This document shows positions 24,585-33,213 of a DNA stretch of 64,000 bases, in pieces. Positions within the stretch are counted from its first letter, which is position 1, and each line of letters starts with the position of its first letter. The position numbers and the translations under genes were made by a program. The notes below the pieces were generated by a model. It saw nothing but the letters and a program-made list of their open reading frames with translations. It was not told where the DNA came from and searched no databases. Origin of the DNA: Microbispora sp. H13382 (GTDB lineage: Bacteria > Actinomycetota > Actinomycetes > Streptosporangiales > Streptosporangiaceae); NCBI RefSeq assembly GCF_014161445.1, contig NZ_JABBXA010000018.1:1-64000 (forward strand). Direction: 5' to 3'.

Positions 24585-26303
24585 ATGAGACGGTGCAACG
24601 AGGAGGTCGCCGGGCTGCTGCAGGAGTACGCCGACCTGATCGCGATCACCGGAGGTGACGCGTTCAAGGTGCGGGTCTACGAGAAGGCGGCCCGGTCGGT
24701 CGGCGGGTACGGCCGGGAGATCGACGGCATGGACGCGACGGGCCTGCGGGCGATCCCGAACGTCGGCGCGTCGATCGCCGCGAAGATCGACGAATACCTG
24801 CGGACCGGGGCGATCCACCAGCTGGAGGAACTGCGGACGAAGATCCCCGCGGGGGTCCGCCTGCTGACCACGATCCCCACGCTCGGGCCGAAGAAGGCCA
24901 TGGTCCTCTATCACGAGCGGGGCGTCGACTCGGTCGAGAAGCTGGAACACGCGATCCACGCAGGGCTCCTGCAGGGGCTGCACGGGTTCGGCGCGAAGAC
25001 CGAGGAGAACCTGCTCCACGGCATCGAGGTGATGCGCAAGACCGGCAGCAGGGTGCACATCGGGATCGCCATGGCCGTCGCCGAGGAGGTCGTCCCCGCG
25101 CTGTCGGCCGTGCCGGGCTGCGAGCGGTGCGCGTACGCCGGGTCGCTGCGGCGGATGAAGGACACGATCGGCGACGTCGACGTCCTGGCGACGGCCGAGG
25201 ATCCGGCCGCCCTGATGACGGCCTTCACCACGCTGCCGTACGTCACCGAGGTGATCGCGCACGGCGAGACCAAGAGCTCGGTGCGCACGGTGTCGGGGCT
25301 CCAGGTCGACCTGCGGGTGGTGCCGGGGGACTCCTGGGGGGCCGCGCTGCAGTACTTCACCGGCTCGAAGGCGCACAACATCCGCACCCGGGAGATCGCC
25401 GTGCACCGGAAGCTCAAGCTGTCGGAGTACGGCGTGTTCGACGTGGCGACCGGCGAGAAGATCGCCTCGGCGGACGAGGCGGAGGTGTACGGCATGCTCG
25501 GCCTGCCGTGGATCGAGCCGGCCCTCCGCGAGGACACCGGGGAGATCGAGGCCGCGCTGGGCGAGGGGCTGCCCAAGGTCGTGACCATGGCCGACATCCG
25601 CGGTGATCTGCACACCCACACGGATCTGACCGACGGGCTCGCATCGCTGGAGGAGATGGCCGAGGCGGCGGCGGCCCTGGGCTACGACTACTACGCGGTG
25701 ACCGACCACGCGCCGAACCTCTTCATGCAGCGCATGACCGGCGAGAAGGCGCTGGACCAGCGCGAGCGGCTCCGCCGCCTCGGCGCCGCCCGCCCCGGCA
25801 TGACGCTGCTGCACGGGTGCGAGCTCAACATCGGCCCGGAGGGCGAGGTCGACTGGCCGCCGGAGTTCCTGGCCGGGTTCGACCTGTGCGTGGCCTCGGT
25901 GCACTCGCACTTCACCCAGCCGGCCGAGGAGATGACCCGGCGGCTGATCAAGGCCTGCGAGAACCCGTACGTGAAGATCATCGGCCATCCGACGACACGG
26001 GTCGTCGGCAGGCGGGAGCCGGTGGACGCCGACTGGCCGCGGGTGTTCGACGCCTGCGCCCGCACCGGCACGGCGCTGGAGATCGACGCCTTCCCCGACC
26101 GGCTCGACCTGCCCGCGGACCTGGTCAGGCGGGCGGCCGGCCGGGGCGTGCTGTTCGCGATCGACAGCGACGCGCACGCCGTGCCGCACCTGGCCAACAT
26201 GCGGTACGGCGTCGGCACCGCGCAGCGGGGCTGGCTCACCCCCGAACGGGTAGTCAACACCTGGCCACTCGACCGGCTGCGGGAGTTCCTCCGCCCGCGA
26301 TGA
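24585..26303 (+). CDS. PolX-type DNA polymerase/3'-5' exonuclease (PHP)
   Basis: The 572-residue bacterial/archaeal PolX begins with helix-hairpin-helix DNA-binding regions (RAIPNVGASIAAKIDEYL; LTTIPTLGPKKAMVLY). It continues with a nucleotidyltransferase palm containing GSLRRMKDTIGDVDVLA and a second Asp in VDLRVV. The C-terminal PHP domain has metal motif DLHTHTDLTDG, VTDHAPN, and further histidines in VHSHFTQ and SDAHA. It probably works in gap-filling repair. ATG 24585 gives the usual family length. The CysS-like gene follows after 10 bp and may be co-transcribed. Confidence 0.93.
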   Translation: MRRCNEEVAGLLQEYADLIAITGGDAFKVRVYEKAARSVGGYGREIDGMDATGLRAIPNVGASIAAKIDEYLRTGAIHQLEELRTKIPAGVRLLTTIPTLGPKKAMVLYHERGVDSVEKLEHAIHAGLLQGLHGFGAKTEENLLHGIEVMRKTGSRVHIGIAMAVAEEVVPALSAVPGCERCAYAGSLRRMKDTIGDVDVLATAEDPAALMTAFTTLPYVTEVIAHGETKSSVRTVSGLQVDLRVVPGDSWGAALQYFTGSKAHNIRTREIAVHRKLKLSEYGVFDVATGEKIASADEAEVYGMLGLPWIEPALREDTGEIEAALGEGLPKVVTMADIRGDLHTHTDLTDGLASLEEMAEAAAALGYDYYAVTDHAPNLFMQRMTGEKALDQRERLRRLGAARPGMTLLHGCELNIGPEGEVDWPPEFLAGFDLCVASVHSHFTQPAEEMTRRLIKACENPYVKIIGHPTTRVVGRREPVDADWPRVFDACARTGTALEIDAFPDRLDLPADLVRRAAGRGVLFAIDSDAHAVPHLANMRYGVGTAQRGWLTPERVVNTWPLDRLREFLRPR

Positions 26304-26313
26304 AGGGGGTTCG

Positions 26314-27408
26314 ATGCTGACGATCGGCAGGCGGCCGCTGCCCGTGGTGGGCCGGGCCCGGATGTACGTGTGCGGGATCACGCCCTACGACACGACCCAT
26401 CTCGGCCACGCCAGGACGTTCGTGTGGGCCGACGTGGCGGCCCGGGTGCTGCGGCACACCGGCGCGCCCGTGGAGGTCTGCCGCAACGTGACCGACGTGG
26501 ACGACGTGCTGACCTCGGCGGCGCGCCGGGCCGGCAGCCCGTACGACAGCTTCGCCGCGGTGCAGCAGTTCTACTTCGACCGGGACATGGCCGCGTTGCA
26601 CGTGCACCCGGTGACGTACGAGCCGCGGGCGCACACGTACGTGCCGCAGGTGGTGGCGCTCGCCCGCGCCCTGGTGGAGCTGGGCCACGCCTACGAGCGG
26701 GACGGCGTGGTGTACTTCCGCGGCGCGGGCGTGCGCGAGCGGGCCGGGCTCGGCGCCGAGGAGGCGGCTCGCCTGCTGGCGGAGTTCGGCGACGACCCGC
26801 ATGACCCGGGCAGGGACGACCCGGCGGACGTCGCCGTCTGGCGGCGGTCGGCGGAGGGGGAGCCGGGATGGCCGAGCCCGTGGGGCGACGGGCGGCCCGG
26901 GTGGCACGCCGAGTGCGCCGCCATGGCGCTGACGACGTTCGGCCCGGCCCTCGACCTGCACGCGGGCGGCGCCGACCTGCGCTTCCCGCATCACGCGTAC
27001 GAGGCCGCGATGGCCGAGGCGGCGACCGGGGTGCGGCCGTTCGCCCGCTCCTGGCTGCACGTGGGGGTGGTCCGCGTGGACGGCGCGAAGATGGCCAAGT
27101 CGGCGGGCAACCTCGTGTTCACCGCCGACCTGCTGCGGCACTACCCGGCCGGCGCCGTGCGCCTGCTGCTGCTCGATCACCCGTGGGCGGCCGACTGGGA
27201 CTACCGCCCCGGCGGCCTCGAGACGGCCGCCGCCCGGCTGGAGCGGCTCCACGCCGCGGCCGGGCGGCCCGGGGCGTCGGCGGCGGGCGAGCGCGCGGCG
27301 GTGCGCGCGCTGCTGGACGACCTGGACGCCGCGGCCGCCCTGGCGATCGCCGAGGAGGAGGGCGGGCAGGCCGCCCGCACGGTGATCGCGCTGCTCGCCC
27401 TCGGCTAA
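26314..27408 (+). CDS. CysS/MshC-like class I ligase paralogue
   Basis: This 364-residue enzyme has a class I aminoacyl-ligase core of the cysteinyl family. It shows the HIGH-like THLGHA in VCGITPYDTTHLGHARTF, a zinc-site Cys in that loop, WHAECAAMAL, and the KMSKS loop altered to KMAKS in GAKMAKSAGNLV. It is much shorter than CysS (about 460) and lacks its tRNA anticodon-binding C-terminus; the length is nearer MshC (about 410). Ser-to-Ala in KMSKS and the missing C-terminus argue against a housekeeping CysS. It could be an MshC-like cysteine ligase or an amino-acid-activating paralogue. AAGGGGG precedes the ATG. Confidence 0.8.
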   Translation: MLTIGRRPLPVVGRARMYVCGITPYDTTHLGHARTFVWADVAARVLRHTGAPVEVCRNVTDVDDVLTSAARRAGSPYDSFAAVQQFYFDRDMAALHVHPVTYEPRAHTYVPQVVALARALVELGHAYERDGVVYFRGAGVRERAGLGAEEAARLLAEFGDDPHDPGRDDPADVAVWRRSAEGEPGWPSPWGDGRPGWHAECAAMALTTFGPALDLHAGGADLRFPHHAYEAAMAEAATGVRPFARSWLHVGVVRVDGAKMAKSAGNLVFTADLLRHYPAGAVRLLLLDHPWAADWDYRPGGLETAAARLERLHAAAGRPGASAAGERAAVRALLDDLDAAAALAIAEEEGGQAARTVIALLALG

Positions 27409-27436
27409 GGACGGCCCATCGGCCGGCATCGCGTGA

Positions 27437-28828
27437 TCACGGAAGGTGTCGTGCCAGGTCGGAGCCGCCCCCTGCGGCAAACTGCAAGATCACGGCGTTG
27501 GGGTCGTAGTCGTCGTGGACGGCGACGACGTCGCCTTCGCGCCCGGCGGCGGCCAGGAGGGAGGCGGCGATGGACGCCCGGTAGCCGCTCGCGCAGTGCG
27601 TCCACACCTCGCCGTCCGGCACCTCGTGCAGCCGCGACGGCAGCTCGTGCAGCGGAATGTGGACCGCGCCGGGCAGGTGCGACTCGCGCCACTCCGCGTC
27701 GCGGCGCACGTCCAGGACCACGATCGGGCGGTGCCGGCGCACGGTCGCCAGGTCGGCGAAGGTCGCCGCGGGCATGGACGCCGGCTTGTCGTCGCCGGCC
27801 CAGTCGGCGGGCCCTCCGGTGGCGGCCGCGGCGGGGCGGTCGATGCCGATCCGCGCCAGCTCGCGCTGGGCCTCCGCGATGTCCCCGGGCGTCTCGCCCA
27901 GCAACGTCACCGGCGTTCCCCAGGGAATGAGCCAGCCCAGGTAGATGGCGAAGTCGCCGTCCAGCCCGAAGTTGAGCGCCCCGGCCAGGTGACCGGCCGC
28001 GAACGCCGTACGGGACCGCAGGTCCACGACCCACTCGCCGGCCCGCAGGCGGCGGCGCAACTCGGCGGCGTCCGCGTGGCGCGGCGCGGACAGGTCGGGC
28101 GCGTCCACCCCGGCCCGGTTGAGCGGGGACATGTGCGCGTAGTAGGCGGGGTAGGCGTCCAGCCCGGCCAGCAGCGACCGGACGTACTCGTCCTCGCCGC
28201 GCGTCAGGGCCGGGTTGGCCTGCCGCTCCATGCCGATGGTCGACTCGGTGACCTCCGACTGGGTGGCCGAGCAGAAGCTGCCGAACCCGTGCGTGGGCAG
28301 GACGTCCGTCTCGGGCGGCAGCTCGCGGGCCAGCCGGTTCGCCGAGGCGTACTGGGCCCGCGCCAGCGTGCCGGTGTGCTCGCGGCCGAGCAGGTCGGGC
28401 CGCCCGGTCGTGCCGTGCAGCAGCGAGCCTCCGGTGAAGACGGCGGGCGGCCGGTCCGGGGACTCCAGCACGTACGACAGATGGGTGAAGGTGTGGCCGG
28501 GGGTGGCGACGGCGCGCAGCCGCGTCCGCGGGCCGATCTCGACCACGTCCCCGTCCTCGATCGGGCTGCGGTCGAACGCCACGGGGTCGGCCGCGTTCAC
28601 GTGGTAGTCCGCGCCGGTGGCCGCGGCCAGCGCCGGCCCGCCGGTCACGTAGTCGTTGTGCACGTGGGTCTCGAACACGTGGCGGATCTCGACGCCGCGC
28701 CGCTCGGCCAGGCGGAGCATCCGGTCGATGTCCCGCTGCGGGTCCACCACGAAGGCGACCTCACCGTCGGTGCCGAGGTAGCTGCGGTCGCCCAGGGAGG
28801 GGGTGTCGACAGGGATTATCTCGATCAT
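27437..28828 (-). CDS. Persulfide dioxygenase-like MBL with two rhodanese domains
   Basis: The 463-residue protein has an N-terminal ETHE1-like MBL domain: ETHVHNDYVTGG (HxHxD), ATPGHTFTHLSYV, FTGGSLLHGTTGRPDL and LPTHGFGSFC. Two rhodanese domains follow. The first has no obvious active Cys (LLGETPGDIAE); the second has a catalytic Cys in WTHCASGYRASIAASLLAA. Such fusions oxidise glutathione- or mycothiol-type persulfides to sulfite and move sulfane sulfur. It overlaps the PfkB gene by 4 bp and is the last gene of the pob-pca operon, an unexpected neighbour for aromatic catabolism. Confidence 0.9.
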   Translation of the reverse strand: MIEIIPVDTPSLGDRSYLGTDGEVAFVVDPQRDIDRMLRLAERRGVEIRHVFETHVHNDYVTGGPALAAATGADYHVNAADPVAFDRSPIEDGDVVEIGPRTRLRAVATPGHTFTHLSYVLESPDRPPAVFTGGSLLHGTTGRPDLLGREHTGTLARAQYASANRLARELPPETDVLPTHGFGSFCSATQSEVTESTIGMERQANPALTRGEDEYVRSLLAGLDAYPAYYAHMSPLNRAGVDAPDLSAPRHADAAELRRRLRAGEWVVDLRSRTAFAAGHLAGALNFGLDGDFAIYLGWLIPWGTPVTLLGETPGDIAEAQRELARIGIDRPAAAATGGPADWAGDDKPASMPAATFADLATVRRHRPIVVLDVRRDAEWRESHLPGAVHIPLHELPSRLHEVPDGEVWTHCASGYRASIAASLLAAAGREGDVVAVHDDYDPNAVILQFAAGGGSDLARHLP

Positions 28829-29745
28829 TCATGTCCCTCCTCGTCTCGTGAGGCACCCGTACCCTGGGAAAAGGACTTCACCTCCTCCCGGGTCGGCGGG
28901 ACCGCGCCGGCGCGGGTGCAGACGATCGCGGCGGCGGCGCAGCCGCGCCGCAGCGCCTCGGCCACGCGCTCCGCGCTCAGTGGAGCGCCGTCGAGCGTGT
29001 CGAGGTAGGCGGCGGTGAAGGTGTCGCCCGCGCCGACCGTGTCCACGACCTCGACGGCCGGGGCCGGGCAGGCGATCACCTCGCCGTCCAGCACCGCCGC
29101 GGCGCCGTCGGCGCCCCGGGTGACCACCACGAGAGCCGGGCCGAGACCGGCCCAGCGCCGCGCCACCCCGGGCCAGGGCTCGCCCGGATACAGCCAGTCG
29201 AGGTCCTCGGCGCTCACCTTGACCAGGCGCGCGAGCCGTACGCACTCCTCGACGTGGGCCAGGGCACGTGCCCGGTCGCCGATGAGGGACGGCCGGATGT
29301 TCGGGTCGTAGGAGACCGTGATCCCCGACTCGGCGGCGGCCCGCATCAGGCCTCTGACGTGATCGCCGCCCGGGGCCGCCAGCGTGGCCAGCGAGCCGGT
29401 GTGCAGGCAGGTCACCCCGTCGAGCGCGACCGGAGCGGAGAAGGTCCAGTCGAAGCGGAAGTCGTAGGAGGCCGAGCCGCCCGCGCCGACGCGGGCGAAG
29501 GCCAGTCCGGTCGCCGCCGCCGGGGCGAGGTCGCCGGTCCCGATCCCGTGGCGGGTCAGGTGATCGCGGAGCAGGCCGCCGAAGAAGTCGTCCCCGGCCT
29601 CGCCGGCGAACCGCACCGGCCGGCCCAGCGCCGCGAGGGCCACGGCGACGTTGAGCGGGCTGCCGCCGGGCACGGCGGTGAAGGTCCACGACCCGGGCGC
29701 GCCGATCAGGTCGACCAGGCTCTCCCCGACCACCAGGAAGGTCAT
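28825..29745 (-). CDS. PfkB-family sugar kinase (fructokinase-like)
   Basis: The 306-residue ribokinase-fold kinase has the N-terminal motif VPGGSPLNVAVALAALG (PfkB signature 1) and the C-terminal DTVGAGDTFTAAYLDTL (signature 2) with the catalytic Asp. YDPNIRPSLIGDR fits fructokinase-type members. ATGA overlaps couple it to pcaC upstream and to the persulfide dioxygenase downstream. Why a sugar kinase sits in an aromatic operon is not clear; the substrate could differ from fructose. No frameshift or missing active-site residue is seen. Confidence 0.88.
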   Translation of the reverse strand: MTFLVVGESLVDLIGAPGSWTFTAVPGGSPLNVAVALAALGRPVRFAGEAGDDFFGGLLRDHLTRHGIGTGDLAPAAATGLAFARVGAGGSASYDFRFDWTFSAPVALDGVTCLHTGSLATLAAPGGDHVRGLMRAAAESGITVSYDPNIRPSLIGDRARALAHVEECVRLARLVKVSAEDLDWLYPGEPWPGVARRWAGLGPALVVVTRGADGAAAVLDGEVIACPAPAVEVVDTVGAGDTFTAAYLDTLDGAPLSAERVAEALRRGCAAAAIVCTRAGAVPPTREEVKSFSQGTGASRDEEGHE

Positions 29746-30122
29746 CCGGCGTCCCCCCGCGCGTCCTCCGCCAGCACCCGCTGGGCGACGGCGAACGCGG
29801 CGTTGGCGGCGGGCACGCCGCAGTAGATCGCGGTCTGCAGCAGCACCTCCTTGATCTCGTCGGTGGTGAGCCCGTTGCGCCGCGCGGCCCGCACGTGCAT
29901 GGCCAGCTCCTCCAGGTGCCCGCGCGCGACCAGGGCGGTGAGCGTGATGCAGCTGCGGGTCCGGCGGTCCAGCCCCGGCCGGGTCCAGATCTCCCCCCAG
30001 GCGTACCGGGTGATCAGGTTCTGGAAGTCGAGCGTGAACTCGGTGGTCCGCTCCTGCGCCCGGTCCACGTGGGCGTCGCCCAGCACCTCGCGGCGCACGC
30101 GCATGCCGTCGTCGTAGCTCAT
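29742..30122 (-). CDS. pcaC: 4-carboxymuconolactone decarboxylase
   Basis: This 126-residue AhpD-like-fold protein has the family core TEFTLDFQNLITRYAWGEIW, then RTRSCITLTALVARGHLEEL and LLQTAIYCGVPAANAAF. PcaC decarboxylates gamma-carboxymuconolactone to beta-ketoadipate enol-lactone. As a separate gene beside pcaD it contrasts with the fused PcaL of many actinobacteria. It overlaps pcaD by 4 bp. Confidence 0.93.
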   Translation of the reverse strand: MSYDDGMRVRREVLGDAHVDRAQERTTEFTLDFQNLITRYAWGEIWTRPGLDRRTRSCITLTALVARGHLEELAMHVRAARRNGLTTDEIKEVLLQTAIYCGVPAANAAFAVAQRVLAEDARGDAG

Positions 30123-30886
30123 GCCGTCCTCCAGCGGGTGGTCAGGTGGCGCACGATCGCCTCGTTCACCACGTCCGGGCGTTCGGCCGTGGCCAGGTGG
30201 GCGGCCCCCGGCACCACCAGCAGCTCCGCGCCGGGGATGCCCCCGGCCAGGACCTCGGCGTGCTCGGGTGGGGTGGCCGGGTCCTCCGCCCCCGCCACCA
30301 CCAGTGCCGGCGCGCGGACCTCGCCGAGCCGGTCGCGGACGTCGAACAGCGCCAGGGCGTCACAGCACGCGGCGTACCCCTCGGGGTCCACGGCGGCCAG
30401 CATGTCCAGGTAGCGCCCGGCGCCGGGGAAGCCCGCCGTGAACCAGCGGCTTCTCGTCGCCTCCGTCAAGGGCTTCGTGCCCTCGGCACGGACCAGCGCG
30501 GCGCGTTCGCGCCAGCTCTCCGGTGTCCCGAACCGGGCGGAGGTGCAGCACAGGACCAGGCTCGCGACGCGGTCCGGCGCGCGCAGCGCCAGCGTGGTCC
30601 CGACGGCCCCGCCCAGCGACACCCCCGCGTACGCGACCGCGTCCAGGTCGTGCCGGTCGAGCAGCTCCAGCACCCCGGCCGCGAGATCGTCGACGGTGAG
30701 ATCACGAGGGAGACCGGAGGCGGCGGGCGAGCCGTCGTGGCCGGGCAGGTCGTAGCGGAGCACCCGCCAGGTGCGCGTGAGCACGGGGAGCTGGGGCTCC
30801 CACAGGCCGAGTGTCGTGCCCAGCGAGGGCCCGAGCACGACGACCGGGGCGTCCGGCGGCCCGTCGAATCGGTGGTGCGGGATCAT
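30119..30886 (-). CDS. pcaD: 3-oxoadipate enol-lactone hydrolase
   Basis: The 255-residue alpha/beta hydrolase has an oxyanion-hole region (GPSLGTTLGLW), nucleophile Ser in the elbow GVSLGGAVGT, acid in GAEDPATPPEH and catalytic His in VPGAAHLA. PcaD hydrolyses beta-ketoadipate enol-lactone to beta-ketoadipate. ATG 30886 overlaps the pcaB stop by 4 bp. The final conversion genes (pcaIJ, pcaF) are not in this window. Confidence 0.93.
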   Translation of the reverse strand: MIPHHRFDGPPDAPVVVLGPSLGTTLGLWEPQLPVLTRTWRVLRYDLPGHDGSPAASGLPRDLTVDDLAAGVLELLDRHDLDAVAYAGVSLGGAVGTTLALRAPDRVASLVLCCTSARFGTPESWRERAALVRAEGTKPLTEATRSRWFTAGFPGAGRYLDMLAAVDPEGYAACCDALALFDVRDRLGEVRAPALVVAGAEDPATPPEHAEVLAGGIPGAELLVVPGAAHLATAERPDVVNEAIVRHLTTRWRTA

Positions 30887-32067
30887 GTGCCTTTCCTCTG
30901 GTGATACTGCAACGCCCGGTCGACGAGGGCGGGCGCCGCCCCGATGCCCGGGTCTTCCCCATGCTCGGCCAGCACGGCGAGCAGGTGATCGAGATTGTGC
31001 CGCATGCGCTCGGGGAACACCTCCAGCCCCTCGGCCAGCTCGGCCGTCGTCCCGGCCGCGCCGCCCGCCAGGCGCAGGCACTCGCGCAGCGGCTGCCACT
31101 CGGCGTGCCAGCTCCCGGTGGGCCGCTCGTGCTCGGCGACCCGCGAGGCGAGCAGGACCTGTGCCTGCGCCGGCGCCTGGAGCGCCGCCGACCTGATCAT
31201 CGTGGCGAGCACCGGGTTGCGTTTGTGCGCCATCGCCGACGAGCCGCCCCGGCCCGGCGCGGGGGGCTCGGCGACCTCGCCCACCTCGCTCTGCGCCAGC
31301 AGGATCACGTCGGTGGCGAGCTTGCCCAGCGCGCCCGTCACGGCGGCGAGCGCGCAGGCGAGATCGGTCACCGGAGTGCGCAGCGTGTGCCAGGGCAGCA
31401 CCGGCTCGGCCAGCCCGGTCTCGGCCGCGAACAGAGGCAGCAGGTCGAGCGCCCTCTCCCCGTATCCGGCCATGGTGCCGGCCGCGCCGCCGAGCTGGAC
31501 CGGCAGCCGCACCGCCGCCAGGCGATCGCGCGCGTCCCGGCAGCCGGTCAGCCACCCGGCGGCCTTCAGCCCGAACGTGGTGGGCACGGCCTGCTGCCCG
31601 AGCGTACGGCCCGCCATCGGCGTGTCGCGGTGCCGGGCGGCCAGCCGGGCCAGCGCGGCGAGCACCCGGTCGAGGTCGCGCAGGATCACCTCGCGGGCCC
31701 GCGCGGCCACCAGCATCGACGCGGTGTCGAGGATGTCCTGACTGGTGGCGCCGTGATGCACCCAGGGGCCCGCCTCGCCGGCCGCGGCCCGCAGGTCCCC
31801 CACCAGCGGCACGACGGGGTTTCCCGCGTCCCTGGCGCGGCGGGCGAGATCGGCGACGTCGTGGCGGTCCGCCCCGCTCAACAAGGCCCGGGCCGCCTCG
31901 GCGATCGCGGCGACGGCCGGCTCCGGGACGACGCCGAGGCGGGCCTGCGCCCGTGCGAGGCAGACCTCTGTCTCCAGCATCGCCCGCAGCCAGGCGTCGT
32001 CGTCCGTGACCGCCGCCACGTCCGTGCCCGCCCACACGGGGCACAGCAGCCCCACATCAGAACTCAA
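30883..32067 (-). CDS. pcaB: 3-carboxy-cis,cis-muconate cycloisomerase
   Basis: This 394-residue member of the fumarase/aspartase superfamily has conserved regions WVHHGATSQDILDTA, TLGQQAVPTTFGLKAAGW and the signature GRGGSSAMAHKRNPVLA. It converts 3-carboxymuconate to gamma-carboxymuconolactone. The start appears to be TTG 32067, overlapping pcaG by 11 bp, with GGAGAC upstream; GTG 32055 is an alternative four codons in. Confidence 0.93.
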   Translation of the reverse strand: MSSDVGLLCPVWAGTDVAAVTDDDAWLRAMLETEVCLARAQARLGVVPEPAVAAIAEAARALLSGADRHDVADLARRARDAGNPVVPLVGDLRAAAGEAGPWVHHGATSQDILDTASMLVAARAREVILRDLDRVLAALARLAARHRDTPMAGRTLGQQAVPTTFGLKAAGWLTGCRDARDRLAAVRLPVQLGGAAGTMAGYGERALDLLPLFAAETGLAEPVLPWHTLRTPVTDLACALAAVTGALGKLATDVILLAQSEVGEVAEPPAPGRGGSSAMAHKRNPVLATMIRSAALQAPAQAQVLLASRVAEHERPTGSWHAEWQPLRECLRLAGGAAGTTAELAEGLEVFPERMRHNLDHLLAVLAEHGEDPGIGAAPALVDRALQYHQRKGT

Positions 32068-32548
32068 GGAAGACCGTCTCCTGCTCGCCCTGCAGCCGTA
32101 CGTCGAACAGGTAGGCGTTCTGCCCGTCCGGGCGGGCGAGCAACGTCGCGCGGCGCGCCGGGTCCAGCGAACCGAGCAGCGGGTCCGGCACGTCGGCGAG
32201 GTAGACGCGGGTCCGCACCGGCTTGAGCAGGCCCCGCGCGAAGACCAGCAGCGGCAGATACGGCCGGGCGGGCGGCACGAGGCGGAACCGGTAGGTGCCG
32301 TCGGGCGCGGTGCCGCACCGGCCGAAGCCGGAGATCCCGGCCCCGGTGCGGCCCAGGGCGCCCCGATCGCCGGGTTCCCCGGTCCACAGCTCCAGCAGGG
32401 CGTCGGGCACCGGCTCGCCGGCCCCGTCGAGCACCCGGCCGGTGATCGTCACGGCTCCCGGATGGCCCTCGGGGACGAGCTCCCAGTCGGCGGCGTACGG
32501 CAGGGCGAACCCGAAGAACGGGCCGACGGTCTGCGAGGGGGTGGTCAC
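32057..32548 (-). CDS. pcaG: Protocatechuate 3,4-dioxygenase alpha subunit
   Basis: This 163-residue intradiol dioxygenase subunit opens TPSQTVGPFFGFALPY, typical of PcaG, and has VTITGRVLDGAGEPVPDALLELW and RTRVYLADVPD. The alpha subunit shares the fold of PcaH but supplies no iron ligands. It starts at GTG 32548, overlapping pcaH by 4 bp. It forms the iron enzyme that cleaves protocatechuate to 3-carboxymuconate. Confidence 0.93.
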   Translation of the reverse strand: MTTPSQTVGPFFGFALPYAADWELVPEGHPGAVTITGRVLDGAGEPVPDALLELWTGEPGDRGALGRTGAGISGFGRCGTAPDGTYRFRLVPPARPYLPLLVFARGLLKPVRTRVYLADVPDPLLGSLDPARRATLLARPDGQNAYLFDVRLQGEQETVFLEF

Positions 32549-33213
32549 GCGTCCTCCATCGGGGTACGGCCGAGCACCACGTCCCACCGGTAACCGAGCG
32601 CCCACTCCGGCTCGGTGACGTCGAGGTCGAAGGTGGAGACGAGCCGCTCGCGGGCGGCCGGGTCGGGGATGGACTGGAAGATCGGGTCGAAGGCGAACAG
32701 CGGATCGCCCGGGAAGTACATCTGGGTCACCAGGCGCTGGGTGAAGGCCGTGCCGAACACCGAGAAGTGGATGTGCGCGGGCCGCCAGGCGTTGGGGTGG
32801 TTGCGCCAGGGATAGGCCCCCGGCTTGATCGTGACGAACCGGTAGCGTCCCTCGTCGTCGGTCAGGCACCGGCCCGCGCCGGTGAAGTTGGGGTCGAGCG
32901 GCGCCGGATGCTGGTCGCGCTGGTGGGCGTACCGCCCGGCGGAGTTGGCCTGCCAGATCTCCACCAGCGTGCCCGGGATCGGCCGGCCCGAGGCGTCGAG
33001 GACGCGCCCGGTGACGATGATGCGCTCGCCCAGCGGCTCGCCCGCGTGGCCCGCGGTCAGGTCGGCGTCGAGCGGGTCCACCTCGCCCCGGCCGAAGACC
33101 GGGCCGGTCAGCTCGGCCGCCTCCGGGTCCTCCTTCATCGGCAGCGGTTCCCGGGACGGCGCCCGCAGGACCGTGCTGGCGTAGCCCGGATACAGGTAGG
33201 GCGGGTGCGTCAC
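32545..33213 (-). CDS. pcaH: Protocatechuate 3,4-dioxygenase beta subunit
   Basis: The 222-residue catalytic subunit has an N-terminal YPGYASTVLRAPSREPL and a beta-sandwich with IIVTGRVLDASGRPIPGTLVEIWQANSAGRY. The Fe(III) ligands are expected among the tyrosines of NSAGRYAH and KPGAYPWR and the histidines of WRPAHIHFSVFG. The start is GTG 33213, preceded by AGGAGAC and overlapping the pobA stop. It ring-cleaves the product of PobA. Confidence 0.95.
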   Translation of the reverse strand: MTHPPYLYPGYASTVLRAPSREPLPMKEDPEAAELTGPVFGRGEVDPLDADLTAGHAGEPLGERIIVTGRVLDASGRPIPGTLVEIWQANSAGRYAHQRDQHPAPLDPNFTGAGRCLTDDEGRYRFVTIKPGAYPWRNHPNAWRPAHIHFSVFGTAFTQRLVTQMYFPGDPLFAFDPIFQSIPDPAARERLVSTFDLDVTEPEWALGYRWDVVLGRTPMEDA

